64,000 bases of DNA from Euborellia annulipes. Its lineage: Eukaryota > Arthropoda > Insecta > Dermaptera > Anisolabididae. The DNA is taken from contig JAKCPI010002063.1 in the NCBI GenBank assembly GCA_023213315.1, positions 248,001 to 312,000 on the forward strand, read 5' to 3'. The position numbers and the translations under genes are program-made. The notes below the pieces were generated by a model, which saw only the letters and a program-made list of their open reading frames with translations, did not search any database and had not been told where the DNA came from. This document shows positions 22,273 to 33,090 of the stretch, one piece after another (the stretch's first letter is position 1; each line of letters starts with the position of its first letter).

Positions 22273-22845
22273 AACTTTGACAGATGAAACAATTCAATCT
22301 ATCTTTCTTTAGAATCAGAATTCAAGGCGCATGTCTTTATTTTATCCAAATTAGCCCACGGGATATTATTTATAATCCTAGCCACTGTGCTTGACCTAAG
22401 GACGGCTTTAAGCATAATTAAAATTGACGAAGATCGGGTTAGATTTTTAATAAAAAATCTATCTTTTCTTCTTAGTTCTATTAATTTTTTATGTATTCGT
22501 TAAGGTAATTTTAAGCAATAAAAGATTTTAAATAATACATTTCTAGTTTTACTGGAAGTAATTTAGTCCCTTATGAACGAAAACAAAGGGAAAGTTTAAG
22601 AAAATTTTGAAAATTCTCAAAATTCAAATTCAAAAGGATGGGCCACGTGTTCCTGTTTTACAAATGAGTTCAAATTTTGCAGACATTATTTTAATTTATA
22701 ATTTAAATCTCAAATATTCAATTGAAATTAATAATACTTGAGTTTTGTATTTTTATATTGTTTTATACTCAAACTACAGTATATAATGCTAAATATTTCA
22801 ATCAAACAAATTGTATTTTTCAATGTTTGTCACGAAATCGGGATT

Positions 22846-23000
22846 TTGCCCCACTGTGTGCATCTATGGTCAAACTTATTCAAGGAATGTTTCGTATTGA
22901 TATTTTATGGTTTTGCACAAAAAAAGCAGTATGTCGACCTTTTTTTTTTTGTAAGTTCCATTCAAGTTTGAAATTTTTCTAAAGAGAAATTCTTTCTGAA
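22846..23000 (+). repeat. Right arm of the 200-bp inverted repeat pair
   Basis: It begins TTGCCCCACTGTG and continues through ATGGTCAAACTTATTC, TATTGATATTTTATGGTTTT and ends TCTTTCTGAA. It pairs with 20686-20885; the arms are 2 kb apart. The two overlapping ORFs here are repeat sequence. Confidence 0.75.
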
Positions 23001-23315
23001 GGGAGGATTTTTTCATTCAAGATTCTTAAAAATAAAAAAAATTAAGATATCTTTTTGTATTTGCTTAATTTATTAGAGAAGGCAGAGAGGCTTGCTTCAT
23101 GATCTAAGGATCAATAGTTCGTTTCTCAATCTGATAAAATTTATTTATATTTTATCAGCAATTAATTAATTTAAATAAATAAAGATGAAAGTAAATTCTC
23201 TCAAATGACGTGAAATATGTTTTGTATTTTTATTCACTTTTATGAAAATAATAAAATTAGAAAAAAATTCTTTATAATTTATATTAATTCGCTTGTATGT
23301 TTTATATAATAAATA

Positions 23316-23568
23316 TATAGAGAGAAAGTATTGAATTCATGTCAAAAATTCGATGTCAAGATTTTGATGGAAATACACGTTTTCTGACAGCAAAAGTGGG
23401 TACCGCAAAATAGTCTGTCTGTCTGTGAACAAAATATTTCAAGTGGAGGTTAAAATTTTATATTTAAGTTAGGTACCCCCTGAAACGGCCAAAAAGTATT
23501 AGTACTTTACTGATGTACTTTTTTCAATTTTCTCGGAATTCGCTCTAACGATTTTGATTAAAAAACTC
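23316..23568 (-). repeat. 3' part of a hairpin/X-box repeat, reversed
   Basis: It runs from AGAGAGAAAGTATTGAATTC through TCGATGTCAAGATTTTGATG, CTGTCTGTCTGTG, TTAGTACTTTACTGATGTAC to GCTCTAACGATTTTG, where similarity stops. Confidence 0.75.
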
Positions 23569-23850
23569 TTGATGAGGACCCCAGATCAGCTCATGATGAT
23601 GATTATAGTTTTCATCATCAATAGAGAAATGAAACAATACATAGTTATCATACTTTGTTTAGTGACTTTTGCATTAATAATTTTTATTTCATTTAATAAA
23701 TAGTTTTCCATATCTTCAGTGGTCGACTGAGGGTCAGCCTAGTTACAAAAAGTTCTCTCTTTTTGGTTCTTTTTGTCACTTTTAGTGCTGAAAAGTTTTC
23801 ACTGAATTTTGGAGAGGTGAAATAATTTTAGTTTTTCTAAGTAAGAAAAT

Positions 23851-24420
23851 TATTTTCATCATCGATATTAGAGTTGTCAGAGTTTGAAGCCGAAGGAACA
23901 GTAGTCGATTTGGTAGATGACGTTTCGTCGAATACAGGATGATTCAAACTTGAGCTGAGACCAGTTGACTTTGGTTAGAAATTGACCTTATAAGCGGCGG
24001 CTGCATTAGCTTGTTTTTTAGCATTTGAATCTAAAATAATGATTTTTTTCAAATTCAATATTGCATTTTTCAACTCATGATTCTCAGATCGCAAGCATTT
24101 AGATAAAAATGACAATTTTCTAAATTTCCAGGAAATAATTATTACCTGATACTTCATTTTTTTTAGAAGTTAATGTTTTCTTTAATTCACTATTAAGAAA
24201 GTAAGTCTTTCTGATTATACTCTTCACAGGCAAAATGAACCTCATCTTTTCCGACTCCATTTTCTACATTTAGAAAATTTCCTTGCTTGATATGGAAGCT
24301 TGATTAAATTTTTTGATGCAATTAAGAAGTATTTTCCTAGCACAAACTCCATCACAGCGCAATAGGGATTGAAAATTAAAAATTTGTTGTTCGCATAATT
24401 GACAGAGTTTAGGTGACATG
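23851..24420 (-). pseudogene. Non-LTR retrotransposon ORF1 remnant with PHD-like zinc finger
   Basis: From an ATG at 24420 the minus strand reads MSPKLCQLCEQQ, then LLRCDGVCARK and NCIKKF: a C-x2-C ... C-x4-C ... C pattern like the PHD finger at the start of ORF1 in CR1-like LINEs. A coiled-coil-like segment (ENHELKNAILNLKK) and a Ser/Thr-rich tail follow. Stops and frameshifts break it in several places. It lies in intron 3 of the Runt-domain gene, in the same strand sense as that gene. Confidence 0.6.
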
Positions 24421-25079
24421 TTGTGAAATATATATTAATTTATAAGATAATAAAAAATATCGAAGAAAGTAATGAAGGTGAAGGCGGGAAATTAGGGGGA
24501 GGTTTTCAAGCTGCCGAGGCAGATCGGAGCGACTTAAAGAAATAAGGATCTGCCGTGGAAATCGAAATTTAAAATATAATTTCTTTTAATTTTGCCTAGA
24601 TATAAGATTTATTTAAGATATTTAAAGGATTGGACAAAAAATAGACTTTAAGAAAAATATTGATGGCAAATCTCGCAAATAAAACCATTCAACAGAAGAA
24701 CGAGACCTCAAAAGGTAATTGTGGTTATAGTCCATCAAAAAAGGAATACATTAATACAAAATTTGACAAAAAAAATCAGAGAGAGAAACAAAAAATGAGA
24801 GGACCGTTCATTCAGACATCCTTCCTTTAAGATGCTCAAAATTATTAAATCTTTATTCATAAAGTCGTCAATATGTTATATATAGTTAATTTTAATTTTG
24901 TTTTTATTTTCATTAGCAATATAGGTTTGAAGCCCAAAAAGCCCGAATCAACTCTGCGGTGTTGGGTAACACATACACGCAAAATGGTCGAGATTGTTGT
25001 ATAGACCAATCACAATCAAGATGGAATTTTAAATAAAACAGGGCTAGTTTGATTTTGCCTTGATGTTGTATATGAAAGT

Positions 25080-25221
25080 CTTGGGTCAAAAGAGAAGTGT
25101 ATCCGGCAGCTTTTGGAAAAAGGATGTCAAACTTCCTGAGCAATCCCCAAAGGTGTATCTTAGCTTCAAATGCGCTACGCCAAGATTTATTTTGGGGGGA
25201 GTGGAAGAGGCAGTGTGGCAT
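25080..25221. other. GC-richer unique block in intron 3
   Basis: About 140 bp of higher complexity (TATCCGGCAGCTTTTGGAAA, CAATCCCCAAAGGTGTATCT, GCGCTACGCCAAG). Overlapping frames of 102 (minus) and 63 (plus) codons exist. Neither resembles RUNX or any protein I know. It could be conserved non-coding DNA. Confidence 0.3.
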
Positions 25222-26012
25222 CTGCCGTTTTAAACCTACATTAATTTCGCTCTGTTTTATTATTCACCCCCACCATATTGTATATTGAAAGACGAAAGAT
25301 AAATAAACTACATAAAAGTAAACATAGTAAGTTATAATTATTGGATTACCTCACATTTTAGTATATTTTTAAATTAGGGGAGGGGAAGAGGTCTATTGCA
25401 ATATATATTATTGAAATATTTTCTTTTCAGTTTTAATTTCAACAGTAAGGTATCTAAGAAATTAAATCAAGAAATGCGATTGGGATGTGCATTTCAAAAG
25501 AAGGACAAACAGTGCCTATTTATATAGAAAAGAGAAAATAAAATTGGAAAATGAATTCATGGCTTAACATCAACAAAGAATTGCAAACACGAACAACAAA
25601 GATAAATGTTAATTTAAAATATGCAAAACAGATCTGGAAACCTTGATGAACAGAAACAAAATAAACAGTATAGTAGTGAAAGTAAAATCAAATTTGCTCT
25701 TCTATTTAACAAATTTATAAATATTATGGTTGGTTGAATCTCATAAAAATAATTAAATTATATATTTAGCAAATTCATGTGTTGTGTTTTTTAATGACTC
25801 CTGAATTTTCCTTTTTTTCACTGGGGTTTTACATGCGCACTCCTTTTTCGTGATGGTTCCTTGAGTGTCTTTTTTTGAAGTGGTCCATTTCGTTCTTTGT
25901 ATGAGATAAGTGCATCCTCATTTTACAATTTTAATATATTTTTCTAAATTTAATCATAATCCTAATCCTATTTTATATTATAAATAAAAAATTGCCCCTA
26001 TATCAGATAAAA

Positions 26013-27960
26013 TGCGTTAACTTCACTTCTAACGATTTGCCATGTTTCGTTAAGGAGATTGAGTCTTTTGAGTTTTCCTGCGACCGATGATCAGGTAGCG
26101 CTAATCAGCAAACTTCCTTCCCGAGTGGTTGACTCTGACGACGTGTTGAACGCCAAAAAAATCGATCAAATTCTTCAAACAGTTACTAATTTAACTATTG
26201 AAGTTGGAGTTTTAAGAGATAAAAACAAATCTCTCAAGGAATCAGGGATTAATTTAAGCAGAAGACTTGAGGAATTCCTCAACGAGCGACCCAGTGAGTA
26301 GCCAGAACTCAATTTATAAAATCATAAGCCCTAACCAACACACGTGCAAATGACTCATGTCTCGGAGGGACCCACTGCTCCTCCGAATAGTGGCCCCGCA
26401 ATCGACGAGGATAGCATTAAAATGGTAACTTATAGGAGAAGCAGAGCAAATATGTATATGGATTCCTGAAGAAAAAAACCAATTGTTAATGGTAAAATTA
26501 ACTCAGCAACTTTTTCAACAATTAAAAAAGTAGATTTGAAGCGACGTAAAGCTATCTTGGTTAGTAGACTAGTCACTGAAGTCGGCGCAAACCAAATTTT
26601 AAAACATATGAAAGAAAATATAAAATTGAAATGTGCTCAGTGCTCTAGAAAAACTTGGTTTTATACTAGGGTACATAATCCAGATTCATGGCCTGAGGAC
26701 GTTTTGATTTCCGTATTTTACGAAAGATTGAAGGAAGATATAAAATTAAAATATACCTAAACTAAAAATGTCAACCCTCTGCTAATGATGATGAATGTGT
26801 GTGACAACGTTTGAAAGTGAGCTGGCTAAACGAGTGTCATCCCAGTGGTCTACTTTTTCCATTCAACTACAAGGTTTATTTAAGTGATTGTCCGGTGGAC
26901 TATGCTTCCAGGGCCGGCGGAATTCTGACTGCTATGGAGAGCCGAATTCGTTCGTTTCGTAGGCAAGATCTAGAGACTGAAGAAATTGACTGACTCAGTG
27001 TAGATATAATTTGGTGAAGGCAAGAACTCTAAGCCTTATTTGTTGGGAAACATTTATATTTCGTCTCACTTGGATATTAATATTTTAAACAATTATTTTA
27101 ATAAAATTGAGTCAAGCTTAGATTTCACATGTTATAATACTATTTTAATGGATGATTTTAACTGCTCTACTGAGCCACACTATCCTGCGCAGATTGTACT
27201 CCATATGCCATGGCTAGAAGCTATCTCACTTCCTCAATTCTTCTTAAACCTTGAACCACTTAATTTTATTTATAATTCAAATAGAGATTTTCTTGACCTT
27301 TATTTTAATAATATCCCTAGTAAAATAAAAATATCTTAATCTTTACATAATCTGGTGGTGCCAGACAAATACTGTCCTACACTAACTATTGATATAGAAA
27401 CTGAGGCTCACAATAATCAATCATTTTCTGCTTATAATTCTTTTAATTACCAGTTAGGTGACTATCATAGTCTATCAGGGATGGCCAAACAATGGCACGC
27501 GACACAATATTTTGGACACACCACCGATCAAAACGGTTCAAAATAACAAAATTCACTATGAAGTATTACGAACGAACGCAAGTATTTCCCAATAGTCATT
27601 ATTATTTAATGGCACGTCTATGGCCTCATTAAACATTTCTTTAGAAAAAATGGCACGTTGATCCAAAATGGTTTGTGATCCCTGGTCTATATATTGAACT
27701 GCATAACAGTGGGATAAAATACTCGACGAAAGAAACGTAGATCACATTGGAAGTGACTTTACTGGCCACATACTTAGCTGTATGTAAAAAAATTCCTAGA
27801 TTTATTTATCTTAGGGTGTAAAAGTAAATATCCCAAATCGATCTTTAATACATTTGAACAAAAAAATTATTTTTTTTTTCATAAAAAGTGGGAAAAAAAA
27901 ACTCGTTCCTGTGAACTTTATGATGAATATAATAGTGTAAGAAAACTGTTAAAAAAGAAA
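26013..27960 (+). pseudogene. Dead non-LTR retrotransposon: ORF1 and endonuclease region
   Basis: The 5' part reads CVNFTSNDLPCF...FSCD, the end of a PHD-type ORF1 finger. A frameshifted helical segment follows (VDSDDVLNAKKIDQI...EVGVLRDKN). At 26536-26760 is the ORF1 C-terminal block (PDSWPEDVLISVFYERL). An apurinic endonuclease remnant follows: YASRAGGILTAM, then NIYISSHLDINIL and TILMDDFNCS. The last recognisable part, HKKWEKKT...YDEYNSVRKLLKKK (27880-27960), is the linker before reverse transcriptase. The reverse transcriptase itself was not found. A hAT MITE at 27476-27684 interrupts it. Confidence 0.75.
27476..27684 (+). mobile_element. hAT-type MITE inserted in the dead LINE
   Basis: The ends are CAGGGATGGCCAAAC and GTTTGTGATCCCTG. 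The hexamer GTCTAT directly abuts both ends (27470-27475, 27685-27690). Removing the 209-bp insert plus one repeat restores an uninterrupted LINE reading frame across the junction, which confirms the limits. The interior has TGGCACG words, repeated near both ends. Confidence 0.85.
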
Positions 27961-28079
27961 GTAACTTGGGCCGTATAGATCATGTTGACTACCCTTCGTC
28001 TATATGAATGATATGAGAATTCGGGGAAAAAAGAACCGATTTATATTACTACAATGCAAATATTTGGACCGGTCTAACC

Positions 28080-28345
28080 CTCAGTAGAGGATATAATTCA
28101 TTGACGGTTCTTCGTCTGGCGTTGAGATTATTTACATGAATAGTCGAGGGGAGGACGAGCATCCGAGCGTTCGCTCACTCGTTCGATCCCACTTTAGAAG
28201 CCGCGCCACGCCGAGCAAGTGGCAGCTCGGCGTGATGCGGAGCGATGTTTGGAAGCCAATATGTATAATTTGAATAAATTTTTATCGTTTCGAAGCGAAC
28301 CTCTGACAGCTAGAACAAGAAGCGAAACTAGTACCTCTATAGTAA
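28080..28345. repeat. GC-rich repeat fragment with hairpin and tRNA-like piece
   Basis: CACGCCGAGC...GCTCGGCGTG (28206-28234) forms a perfect 10-bp stem. On the minus strand 28270-28335 carries TCGCTTCTTGTTCTAG and AGAGGTTCGCTTCG (B-box-like), shared with the SINE fragment at 19433. B-box-like CGTTCGATCCC lies at 28180-28190. Confidence 0.45.
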
Positions 28346-28758
28346 AACACGAATCCAATTAGTTGTTTAGGTTGTCTACGTTTCAACAACTCAATAATTT
28401 TAAGTCATTAGAAGTTGGATGTCTATATAGCTATTTCTGTACTGTTTTGTATTCCGGAAAATGATACATTTTGATGAAGTTATAATTTTTTAACATTTTG
28501 CAGAAATCGATATAAAAACCATTTTATCCAGAAAAAATATCCTCTTTCGCTATGCAATATTAAAGAGGTCTCCCTTATAAATAAAAATTTATTATAGGCC
28601 TACTTAGCATGGAATTGAATGTAACAAAAGCGTTTTTCTGAATCAGCTCAATACAATACAGGATATGTGACTTTTTCTTGAATAGAGCCAAATTCACGAA
28701 ATCGGCAAAATTTCGCCGATTTCATGAAATAAGCAATTTCGTCAATTCGGCGTAACAT

Positions 28759-29474
28759 AAACAGGGTGGGCCAAATAACTTTTGGAATTTGAATCGGCTA
28801 TAAAAAAAATAAGAGAAAGTAAAACTAATGAATATTTTTTCAAAATTATGTGTTTATTAGAAAGATAGGGACATTTACATTTAGAAATGAAACACATCAT
28901 TCAAATGACTGCCACGGCTGGCTAGACAGTACCCCATCCGATCAACCCAATTTTTCAGTACATTTTCCGTACCATGCTAAATGAATTTTTGTTTCAAAAA
29001 ATTGAAGAGGATGGCATGTATGACATTTGGTTCCAACAGACGGTGTCCCTTGCCACACAGCAAACGAAACAATCGATCTTTTGCGCACTGTTTTTGGAAA
29101 TCGAATAATCAGCCGCTTATGTCATTTGGCCGCCTCGGAGCTGTGATTTGACCCCGTTGAATTTTTTTTTGTAAAGAGGATTTAAGGATAAGTAAAGTAT
29201 TACGCTAATCATCCAGAGACGATTGATGCCTTGAAACACGAAATAAAACTTCCATTCATGCGATTGGAGTTCAAACAATTAAAAATGTACTGAAAAATTG
29301 GGTTGATCGGATGGAGTACTGTCTAGCCAGCCGTGGAGTCATTTGTACGATGTTATGTTTCATTCTTAAATGTCAATGTCCAATCTTTCTAATAAACTCA
29401 TAATTTTGGAAAAAATATTCATTAGTGTTTTTTAATAACCGATTCAAATTCCAAAAGTCATAAGGCCAACTCTA
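28759..29474 (+). mobile_element. IS630/Tc1/mariner-type transposon remnant with long terminal repeats
   Basis: Inverted ends of roughly 180 bp: GGGTGGGCCAAATAACTTTT at left and the complement of AAAAGTCATAAGGCCAAC at right, sharing further blocks such as GACAGTACCCCATCCGATCA. The centre keeps pieces of transposase in broken frames: MYDIWFQQ, WPPRSCDLTPLNFFL (the second catalytic Asp region) and the C-terminal WVDRMEYCLASR. Stops and frameshifts make it inactive. It lies in intron 3. Confidence 0.8.
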
Positions 29475-29939
29475 TATTTGAAGTGAAACTTATTTACTCA
29501 AGATAGAACAAGTCCGATTCATGTTCCCATTACAAAATGCTGCATTGCCTCCACTCGGTGCCCCCTCTACGAGAAATTTCAATTCTCCGATGGATGTAGA
29601 ATGAATGGGCGATGTTTTTCTCTTTTGTCTGTTTTTTTTTTTTTTTTTTTTAACCTCCTCCCTTTGCCCACCGATTCCCACCAATGATGATTCGGTCGTG
29701 CCGGCAAGAACCAGAGTATGGCAGATCGGCAATGTCTTGGTGTGGGAAAAAATTCGTTCTAAATCGAACTGGTCAAAGTAATAAAATATAAACAAAATAT
29801 ATTTTGAATATTAAAATAAGTGAGTATTGTGTTATCAATATTGTTGTTTTAATGGTGGTGCAATATCAATAATGAGATATGTTTTTTTGTTCTTAATATT
29901 AGTATTAGATATATTATTAAAAGAACGCCTGGAAGCTAC
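29475..29939. other. Intron 3 sequence flanking exon 3
   Basis: Moderately complex, with a T run at 29631-29652. The 101-codon minus frame here crosses that run and has no protein resemblance. TGCCGGCAAGAACCAGAGTA and GTAGAATGAATGGGCGATG may be conserved non-coding DNA near the exon. Confidence 0.35.
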
Positions 29940-30077
29940 CTTTGGCAAGAACTGGACAAGGAGGCCGTCGGAAATATTCAGGCCAGGGATAGCCTAGGTA
30001 AGCAGCGTCCAACCACTGGCTGCCCGGGTAGAGAGGAAATGGGCCGAACGCAGGCTGTCCTCCCAGGAAATGAAGAT
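29940..30077 (-). CDS. run: Runt-domain protein exon 3: WLDAAYLGY conserved block
   Basis: This 138-bp exon is flanked by acceptor TTTGCAG and donor GTAGCT. It encodes residues 151-196 plus one base and is rich in Pro, Gly and aromatic residues: PAFGPFPLYPG, then QWLDAAYLGYPWPEYFRR, then CPVLAK. Drosophila Runt has a recognisably similar segment (WLDAAYM...DYFR) directly after the Runt domain. This supports both the exon and its placement straight after exon 2. Phase fits on both sides (A+AT, then G+GA). It lies about 25 kb from exon 2 in otherwise repeat-dominated DNA and is clearly more GC-rich than its surroundings. Reading through the donor reaches a stop after eight codons. Confidence 0.92.
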
Positions 30078-30576
30078 CTGCAAATCAAACATTCAATTTT
30101 AATTTCACGTAAAAAATTAAATTTAACTACTAACTGAAGAGGCTAATTGGACAATTGATGCTATTGAATAGAGAATTACCTTTTGGTCGGTTAGTAATTT
30201 ATTATACGAATAACATTAATGTGAAGATTCGTGCTTATTTGGATGGAAAAGTTGTTACATGTTATAATAACATGAATTTTTTATGAAAATCGGATGATAT
30301 CTTGAGCTGCCATGAAGGTGTTAGTTAAAGTATTAAAATATTACAAAAAATGTAAAACTTATATTTTAATACATTTTGATGTGTAAGGTATTTATAAATG
30401 CAGTGGCGTAACGTACACCCCCGCAAACCCCGCGATCATAGAAAAAAATTTAAAAATATTTTTTTCTTGCTTTTAAATCAGCAAACTTTTGTATGTTTTC
30501 AATCGTAGGGCTACTTGTTTTACAAGAGTGATCTAGATCTAGTTATCTAGTCAAAATTGTCTCATGTAAAAATAAT

Positions 30577-30610
<34 letters not shown>

Positions 30611-30825
30611 AAAATCTTATACATATTTGAGCCTTTTGCTCAACATGGGTTTTGGAATACAATAATTCAGACTATCTCATACAGAGTGAAAGAAATAGGT
30701 TTTTTTTTTTTTTTTTTTTATTTTAAAATCAACACCAAGCGGGAAACCAACGCAACCAGAATAATAAATTTTAATTTATAAATTCTAAAAATATTATGAA
30801 TGTAAAAAAATCTTTTATTTTTACT

Positions 30826-31490
30826 TTCTCTTACCTATGTATATATGTAATATATATATAGAGAGAAAGTATTGGATTCATGTCAAAAATTCGATGTCGA
30901 GATTTTGATGGATCTTCACGTTTTGAGGTCCCCTGAATCCAAAAAAGTGGTTTTCGCGACATGGTCTGTCTGTGGGTGGGTGGGTGGGTGGGTGTGTGGG
31001 GTGTGTCAAATTTTAGCATGAAGGAATTGAGCTATGAGACTGAAATTTTATATTTAAGTTAAACACCCCCGGGACCGGAAAAATAAGCTTTTAATCAAAA
31101 TCGGCCAAAGAGTACTAGTACTTTACTGATGTACTTTTTCAGTTTTTTTCGATTTTCTCAAAATTCGCTCTAACGATTTTGATTAAAATTCAAAAATCAA
31201 TTATTTTTTAGATGCTCTTTCAAATGTATATTCTCGTTTTGCCCTCAAAATTGTTTGAAGCACACTTTACTCTTGTACTCCATAGAAAAGATAGGAGAAA
31301 TGGTTGCCCTGGTAACAAAATATAAATATTTTCCCATACTTATAAATTTTACATCTGAATTCAAATATTCCTTACTGCCGGGAACTAAATACATGTCGAC
31401 ACAAAATCTGGTGTGACAAGCACAGTACACAACTTTCGATTACCGAAGGTAAGAGAAAGTTGTGTGCTGTGCGCCAGTCACACCAGATTT
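30826..31490 (-). repeat. Hairpin/X-box repeat, subtype A, full length (reference copy)
   Basis: Complete in reverse order: terminal palindrome ACTTTCTCTTACCTATG...GAGAGAAAGT (30828-30871); GTCGAGATTTTGATGG; a GGGT-rich tract; GAAATTTTATATTTAAGTTA; GTACTAGTACTTTACTGATG; TCGCTCTAACGATTTTG; X-box GTTGCCCTGGTAAC (31302-31315); and the hairpin AAAATCTGGTGTGACAAGCA (31403-31490). No ORF over 65 codons; not a protein-coding element as it stands. Confidence 0.85.
30963..30993 (+). repeat. GGGT microsatellite
   Basis: Several tandem GGTG units expanded from the CTGTCTGTCTG tract of the surrounding repeat. Confidence 0.75.
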
Positions 31491-31922
31491 TTTAATTCGG
31501 CGTCCCTCAAAATTGGCGCCCCTAGGAGTCGCCCCGCATGCCCGCCCCTGTTTAGTCCCCCTTAGCACCTTAGATCCAAACTTTAATGTTGACTGCTTGA
31601 GATAAACTAAAACAAAGTTAATTTTGAAAATTTTAATCTCATGTTTGGATATTTTATTTCACAATAGAGAATCCTAAATAAATACAAAATTTCATAATTG
31701 GAAAAAAGTGTAAAAAATTCCAAAGGGAGCCCTCTTTTGGATAGAAATTATCATGAAAATCCCCATAGAGATTTAACATTGGCTATATGGAAGGAAGAGC
31801 CGGAAAATGAATTTGAAAAACTGAAGTACTACATCGGTAAAACGTGCTTCAAAGAATTTTCACAAAAAGGAAATAAATTATTTCCTCTTATTCAAGGAAT
31901 ATATGAATTTTATTTTAGTTGA
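31491..31922 (+). repeat. Hairpin repeat, subtype B, 5' part
   Basis: It shares the hairpin with the previous, oppositely oriented copy and then runs through AGCACCTTAGATCCAAACTT, GACTGCTTGAGATAAACTA, GGAAGAGCCGGAAAATGAAT and ACTACATCGGTAAAACGTGC. It is truncated near 31920. The 74-codon frame is repeat-derived. Confidence 0.75.
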
Positions 31923-32194
31923 CATTTTGAAAATATATATATCAATGGCTGTATATGGTCTATGATTAGCTGCAATCAGGAAGCTACATTTCTATTATAT
32001 TTGCTAGTCAGAGGTGCCAACTTGCTTCAATTTTTAAGAACTGAGGCTTTAGTCCGAATTTAGTTAAAGTCACTAGGCGGATTGATTATGAAAAGGGCTC
32101 ACTTTAAATTTAATTTTAAAGTAGCTTTAACTAAAGTGCTAAAGTGACTTTGTGAAAATGGCCCTTACTAATTAATTTTTTTTTTAATTTCAAT

Positions 32195-32356
32195 CTAATT
32201 ATTATAAAATATAAACTTTTTTTCATGTTTATAAATTTTATATCTTGAATTCTAATATATCGGCGGAAACTAAATATAAGTCGTAACAAAAAATCTGATG
32301 TGACTAGCACAGAACACAACTTTCAATTAACAAAGTCCCCCAGTCACACCAGATTT
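32195..32356 (-). repeat. Fragment of hairpin/X-box repeat
   Basis: It keeps ATATCGGCGGAAACTAAATA and the hairpin AAATCTGATGTGAC...CAGTCACACCAGATTTTTC. Confidence 0.7.
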
Positions 32357-32934
32357 TTCATAATAACATATATTAATAATAGACAAATAATGCTCTGAAA
32401 ATAAAAATTAAAAATAAAGATAGTTATAATTATAATTAATTTTGATTAAAAGCCTGAATCTCGTCCAAGAGTGGTTTTACTTGGACATGTAAACAACGAA
32501 AAAAGAAAAATATTAGGTTCAGGTAAGCTTAGTTTAGGAGAGCTGTTGCCATTTTAACACCAAAAATCCCTAAAATATTGTTTCCAATTGCTCCCTTCAC
32601 GAAGAAAACTCGAAATCTCTCCCCCTATCTAATAAGGCGGCTTTATATTCCTTCGAGAAGGCTTCATTTTTTTTCCTTAAGATAAGTTTGAACTATGAAT
32701 ACGGGGGGAAGGGGAATAGGAAAGGAAAGGCGAGGTTCCACCGCAGGCGGGCCCGAGCCAGTTAGAGGGTAGAGTCCTGAGGAGCGAAGACGCGCAGCTA
32801 GTATATTTAAATTTTATTTTAGCTAAAATTGGCTATTCCAAGGAGTTTTGTCTGATTTCGTATATTTTGCCAAAATTTTTCTTTCAATTGGAAAGAAAAC
32901 CAAAAACTAAAATATCAAATTAGCCTATAGTAAG

Positions 32935-33090
32935 ATTTAAACTTTCAACCGTTGGTTTTTGTTTAAACATTTTGTAAATTAAAATTAAATATACAAATTA
33001 AGCACTAGGTTATTAATTTCAAAGGTTTTATTAATTAAAAATTAACACTTAATACGTATTTCGATAACACTGTAACTGTACAGTTGGTAC
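32935..33090 (+). repeat. Penelope-like terminal arm, left member of an inverted pair
   Basis: AAACTTTCAACCGTTGGTTT, ATACAAATTAAGCACTAGGT and AACACTTAATACGTATTTCG match arms at 51640-51910 and the complement of 34246-34375. The two arms face each other around 1.15 kb of other sequence. Confidence 0.6.

Noticed and set aside
24913..25221. 102-codon minus ORF as an extra Runt exon
   Set aside because: No similarity to RUNX tails. Exons 3 and 4 already join in phase, so none is needed.
29490..29795. 101-codon minus ORF next to exon 3
   Set aside because: It passes through a 22-T run giving poly-Lys; no conserved motif.
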